NCBI GenBank assembly: GCA_019056435.1
Contig: CP077641.1
Coordinates: 3,286,001-3,350,000 of the forward strand
DNA length: 64,000 nucleotides
DNA from: Stutzerimonas stutzeri
Lineage (GTDB): Bacteria > Pseudomonadota > Gammaproteobacteria > Pseudomonadales > Pseudomonadaceae
Direction of reading: 5' to 3'
The notes under the pieces are model-generated. The model worked only from the letters and a program-made list of their open reading frames with translations, was not told the origin of the DNA and made no database searches. Below, piece by piece: positions 60,139-64,000 of the stretch. The position numbers and the translations under genes were made by a program. The stretch's first letter is position 1; every line of letters starts with the position of its first letter.

Positions 60139-60830
60139 ATGACCGCTTTCGATTGGTCGCGCATGCTGCTGGCCGATTTTCCGCTGCTGTTTCTGACAGA
60201 GGTTGCGTTTCGAGCGCTCTTCGCGTTCGTGGTGGTCTTCGTGTTCCTCAAAGTCAGTGGCCGTCGTGGCATTCGCCAATTGTCCTTGTTCGAGCTGGTC
60301 GTCATTCTCACGCTGGGTTCGGCGGCCGGTGATGTCTCGTTTTACGAGGATGTGCCGCTACTACCTATCGCCACGGTCTTCGTGACGCTCCTACTGCTCT
60401 ACCGTCTGACTGTACTGGCGATGAGCCATAGCGTTCGGTTTTCGAACTGGATGGAGGGAAAGCCAGTCACCATCATCAAGGACGGTTTATACGAACTCGA
60501 GAGTCTCAATCACCTGAACATCTCTTCCGACGAGTTCTTCATGGAGCTCAGACAGCAGGGGTAGAGCATCTGGGGCAGGTGCGCCTTGGTATCCTGGAAA
60601 CCGATGGCGATGTGAGTCTCTATTTCTACTCGGTCGGTGACGTCAGGCCGGGGCTGTCAGTGCTGCCGCCCGATCACCGCGCCGTGTTTGGACGGGCACC
60701 TGCCACCGGGCTGTTTGCCTGCACGCGCTGCGGCCATACGCAGCGCATCGAGGAGCAGCAGGGAGCGGTTTGTCCACGTTGCGAAAACCGCGACTGGTCG
60801 CACGCCTTGATCGTACCAAGAGCCCGTTAG
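60139..60830 (+). CDS. DUF421 (YetF-like) membrane protein with C-terminal zinc ribbon, frameshifted
   Basis: Membrane protein of about 230 residues. Three N-terminal helices (about 13-36, 52-68 and 78-95) precede the cytoplasmic DUF421 domain with FELVVILTLGSAAGD and LNHLNISSDEFFMELRQQG. One G is missing at GGGG 60558-60561; restored, the sequence continues VEHLGQVRLGILETDGDVS. The C-terminus has CTRCGH and CPRCEN, a four-cysteine zinc ribbon that is not part of the basic YetF protein. The ATG is preceded by GGAGTAGGGGA. Function of the family is unknown. Confidence 0.83.
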
Positions 60831-61009
60831 CACTAACTCGTCAACGGCTGCGTTAACGTCCGGAACGCCTGGTGTCGCTGCCAGACAGCGCAATCGCAGC
60901 CCTCGAGCAGGCTTGCCGGACGGGGTGACTTCTGCCAGACGAGCCACTAGAATGCTTGCCCATTCTGGGGCCGGAACGCCGGCTTATGTCTGTGCAACGA
61001 GGAAAATCC

Positions 61010-62320
61010 ATGCAAGTTTCTGTTGAAAGCACCTCCGCTCTCGAGCGTCGTATGACCATTGGCGTGCCGGTCGAGCGTATCGAGAACGAAGTCAACAAGC
61101 GTCTGCAGCAGACTGCAAGCCGGGCCAAGATTCCGGGTTTTCGTCCTGGCAAGGTGCCGATGAGTGTCATTCGCCAGCGCTATGAAGCTGCCGCTCGCCA
61201 GGAAGCGCTGGGAGATATCATCCAAGCTACCTTTTATGAGGCCGTCGTTGCAGAAAAGCTGAATCCTGCTGGCGCGCCGGCTGTCGAGCCCAAGGTTTTC
61301 GAGAAGGGCAAGGATCTCGAGTACGTTGCAACCTTCGAAGTCTTTCCGGAATTCAAGGTCGCCGGGTTCGAGAGCATCGAGATCGAGCGTCTGCAGGCCG
61401 AGGTGGGTGACGCCGACGTCGACAATATGCTGGAGATCCTGCGCAAGCAGAACACCCGTTACGAGACCGTTGACCGTGCGGCCGAGAATGGCGATCAGCT
61501 GAATATCGATTTCGTCGGCAAGATCGACGGCGAAGCCTTCGCTGGCGGCTCGGCTAAAGGCACACAACTGGTCCTGGGATCCGGTCGCATGATTCCGGGC
61601 TTCGAGGATGCGCTGGTTGGCGCCAAGGCGGGCGAAGAGCGCGTCATCAACCCGACCTTCCCTGAGGATTACCAGAATCTCGACCTGGCCGGCAAAACCG
61701 CCGAGTTCACCGTGACCGTCAACAGCGTCGCCGCTGCTCAACTGCCCGAGCTCAACGACGAATTCTTCGCTCAGTTCGGCGTGCAGGAAGGTGGCCTTGA
61801 GGGCTTCCGTGCCGAGGTCAAGAAGAATATGGAGCGGGAACTGCGCCAGGCAATCAAGACCAAGGTGAAAAACCAGGTAATGGAAGGGTTGGTTGCTGGC
61901 AACCCGATCGAGGTACCGAAGGCGCTGGTCGACAATGAAGTCAACCGCTTGCGCGCCCAGGCTGTGCAACAGTTCGGTGGCAACATCAAGCCCGATCAGC
62001 TGCCGGCCGAATTGTTCGAAGAGCAGGCCAAGCGTCGCGTCGTGCTGGGTCTGATCGTTGCCGAGGTGGTCAAGCAACACGAGCTCAAGCCTGATGACAG
62101 CCGTGTTCGCGAGCTGATCGAAGAGATGGCTTCCGCCTATCAGGAGCCGGAGCAGGTGGTATCCTGGTACTACAAGAACGCCGAGCAACTGAACGAAGTC
62201 CGCTCGGTTGTGCTCGAAGAACAAGTTGTAGATACTGTCCTGCAGCAGGCTAAAGTAACCGACAAATCGGTTTCCTACGAAGAAGCAGTGAAGCCTGCGG
62301 AAGCCCCGCAAGCAGCTTGA
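61010..62320 (+). CDS. tig: Trigger factor (ribosome-associated chaperone)
   Basis: Protein of 436 residues: an N-terminal ribosome-binding domain with the signature [10 protein letters not shown], a central FKBP-type PPIase domain (about 155-245, [20 protein letters not shown]) and a helical C-terminal chaperone domain. The ATG at 61010 gives [13 protein letters not shown], the family start, with GAGGAAAA upstream. It binds nascent chains at the exit tunnel. The downstream genes clpP and clpX follow in the usual order. Confidence 0.97.
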   Translation: MQVSVESTSALERRMTIGVPVERIENEVNKRLQQTASRAKIPGFRPGKVPMSVIRQRYEAAARQEALGDIIQATFYEAVVAEKLNPAGAPAVEPKVFEKGKDLEYVATFEVFPEFKVAGFESIEIERLQAEVGDADVDNMLEILRKQNTRYETVDRAAENGDQLNIDFVGKIDGEAFAGGSAKGTQLVLGSGRMIPGFEDALVGAKAGEERVINPTFPEDYQNLDLAGKTAEFTVTVNSVAAAQLPELNDEFFAQFGVQEGGLEGFRAEVKKNMERELRQAIKTKVKNQVMEGLVAGNPIEVPKALVDNEVNRLRAQAVQQFGGNIKPDQLPAELFEEQAKRRVVLGLIVAEVVKQHELKPDDSRVRELIEEMASAYQEPEQVVSWYYKNAEQLNEVRSVVLEEQVVDTVLQQAKVTDKSVSYEEAVKPAEAPQAA

Positions 62321-62349
62321 ATCTCTTCAAATCGTTTTGAATGCACGTT

Positions 62350-62376
62350 CATAAGCCAGCCTAGTGCTGGCTTATG
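62350..62376 (+). terminator. Hairpin between tig and clpP
   Basis: A perfect 11-bp palindrome CATAAGCCAGC / GCTGGCTTATG with a CTAGT loop. It lacks a clear T-run, so it may be an mRNA-stabilising or attenuating stem rather than a full terminator. Confidence 0.5.
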
Positions 62377-62410
62377 TCTTTGAGGCGTGACATAGGGAGT
62401 ATCGTTGGAC

Positions 62411-63050
62411 ATGTCCGGCAATCCGTTTATGCAAGCACCCGATATCCAGGCCGCCGGTGGGCTGGTCCCGATGGTCATCGAGCAGTCCGCCCGTGGCGAG
62501 CGCGCGTATGACATCTATTCCCGACTCCTGAAGGAGCGGGTGATCTTCATGGTTGGCCAGGTCGAAGACTACATGGCGAATCTGATCGTCGCGCAGATGC
62601 TGTTCCTCGAGGCCGAGAACCCCGAGAAGGATATCCACCTCTACATCAATTCGCCGGGTGGCTCGGTGACGGCGGGCATGTCCATTTACGACACCATGCA
62701 GTTCATCAAGCCCGACGTTTCGACGATCTGCATCGGCCAGGCCTGCAGCATGGGTGCGTTGCTGTTGACCGGCGGCGCAGCCGGTAAGCGCTACTGTCTG
62801 CCGCACTCGCGGATGATGATTCACCAGCCGTTGGGCGGCTTCCAGGGGGCAGGCTTCGGACATCGAGATTCATGCCCGTGAGATCCTTACCATTCGCGAG
62901 CGCCTGAACAAGATCATGGCTCAGCATACGGGCCAGCCGCTGGATGTCATTGCCCGTGACACCGACCGCGACAACTTCATGAGTGGCGAGGAGGCCGTCA
63001 AGTACGGGCTTATCGACCAAGTGCTGGCTCAGCGTCAGATGGCGGGGTGA
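62411..63050 (+). CDS. clpP: ATP-dependent Clp protease proteolytic subunit, frameshifted
   Basis: ClpP serine protease of about 213 residues forming the 14-mer chamber. Catalytic Ser in [13 protein letters not shown] and His in [13 protein letters not shown] are in the first frame; the Asp (DTDRDNFMS) is beyond the break. One extra G at GGGGG 62845-62849 breaks the frame after GGFQG. Removing it gives [19 protein letters not shown] and an end at LAQRQMAG. An in-frame TTG at 62405 is a possible alternative start with better ribosome-site spacing. Confidence 0.94.
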
Positions 63051-63149
63051 TCTCGTCAGCCCTGGCGATGTCTGGCTTTAGCCCGGGCTTGAAAAAGCCC
63101 TCGAATGCCTTCATCTTGTGTTTCAAGCCTTCCCGATTGGATCGATCGA

Positions 63150-64000
63150 ATGACTGACACCCGCAACGGCGAGGATTCCGGCAAGCTGCTTTATTGCTCC
63201 TTCTGCGGCAAAAGCCAGCACGAAGTGCGCAAGTTGATTGCTGGCCCCTCGGTTTTTATCTGCGACGAGTGCGTCGACCTGTGCAATGACATCATCCGTG
63301 AGGAGGTGCAGGAAGCCCAGGCCGAAAGCAGTGCGCAAAAACTGCCTGCGCCCAAGGAGATCAGCGGCATTCTCGACCAGTACGTCATTGGTCAGGAGCG
63401 TGCCAAAAGATTCTGGCAGTGGCCGTTTACAACCATTACAAGCGACTCAATCAGCGCGACAAGAAAGAAGAGGTCGAGCTGGGCAAGAGCAATATCCTGC
63501 TGATCGGCCCGACGGGTTCAGGCAAGACGCTGCTCGCCGAGACGCTGGCTCGCCTTCTTAACGTCCCGTTCACCATCGCTGATGCCACGACGCTGACCGA
63601 GGCCGGCTACGTGGGCGAGGATGTGGAGAACATCATTCAGAAGCTGTTGCAGAAGTGTGACTACGACGTGGAGAAGGCCCAGATGGGCATTGTCTACATC
63701 GATGAGATCGACAAGATCTCTCGCAAGTCCGACAACCCATCCATCACGCGTGACGTGTCGGGTGAGGGGGTGCAGCAAGCGCTGCTGAAGCTGATCGAGG
63801 GAACCGTTGCTTCCGTTCCGCCGCAGGGCGGCCGCAAACATCCCCAGCAGGAGTTCCTTCAGGTTGATACCCGCAACATCCTGTTCATCTGCGGCGGTGC
63901 GTTTGCGGGCCTTGAGAAGGTGATTCAGAGCCGTTCTACCCAGGGCGGTATCGGGTTCAATGCAGAGGTACGCAGCAAGGATCCGGGCAAGAAAATCGGA
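63150..64000 (+). CDS. clpX: ClpX unfoldase ATPase (3'-partial, frameshifted)
   Basis: AAA+ unfoldase feeding substrates to ClpP. The N-terminal zinc-binding domain has Cys in [10 protein letters not shown] and [10 protein letters not shown]. Walker A is [16 protein letters not shown] and Walker [11 protein letters not shown]. One A is missing at AAAA 63405-63408; restored, it reads [18 protein letters not shown]. The gene runs off the window at [15 protein letters not shown] 6-bp hairpin with a GAAA tetraloop (63085-63100) lies in the gap after clpP. Confidence 0.95.

Noticed and set aside
62411..64000. Programmed frameshifting in clpP and clpX
   Set aside because: The breaks are at simple G and A runs without a slippery heptamer and stem, and both proteins normally come from uninterrupted genes.

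Overview
The window is about 64 kb of high-GC, gene-dense chromosome from a member of the Pseudomonadaceae, most likely the Pseudomonas stutzeri / Stutzerimonas group. The main evidence is the cmaX-crfX-cmpX-sigX-oprF module, oprI next to an L,D-transpeptidase, a lipase-foldase pair, the ppsR/ppsA divergent pair, and the order glnS-cysS-folD-tRNAs-tig-clpP-clpX. From memory, the order resembles two separate blocks of the P. aeruginosa PAO1 map joined near 15.5 kb. I see no insertion sequence, phage, CRISPR array or plasmid function.

Layout. 1-15.2 kb is an envelope and secreted-enzyme block: tgpA, a thioesterase, a chemoreceptor, a TatD-type nuclease, an MltF-like lytic transglycosylase, lipase LipA with its foldase, greB, a YbbA/YbbP-type exporter with divergent tesA, and an L,D-transpeptidase facing oprI. 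15.6-25.5 kb holds aromatic and sulfur metabolism (DAHP synthase, cysB, cysH, thrH, pabB) and a three-gene retropepsin / membrane protein / ATP-grasp operon. 25.7-32.5 kb is a propionate (2-methylcitrate) operon, prpR-prpB-prpC-acnD-prpF, without an adjacent prpD. 32.6-40.5 kb carries ppsR/ppsA, rraA and the cell-envelope stress module ending in oprF. 40.7-50.3 kb has acnB with a long structured leader, then miaE, lpxH, ppiB, glnS and cysS. 50.3-58.3 kb is an accessory-looking insert: a sigma-54 activator diverging from a six-gene ABC importer resembling the rhizobial glycerol (GlpSTPQUV-type) system. 58.4-64 kb has folD, three tRNAs, a DUF421 protein, tig, clpP and the start of clpX.

At least 16 single-base frameshifts interrupt otherwise intact genes (tgpA, tatD, lipA, pabB, acnD, prpF, clpP, clpX and others). 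Most lie in short homopolymers and they hit important housekeeping genes, so I read them as sequencing errors and annotate each gene across its full extent.

The most interesting non-coding signals are a two-state-looking 5' leader of acnB, a sigma-54 promoter with a distant TGT-N11-ACA site upstream of lipA, a sigma-54 promoter with clustered TGTTCA/TGAACA repeats upstream of the ABC importer, and two PrpR-like operators 75 bp apart upstream of prpR.
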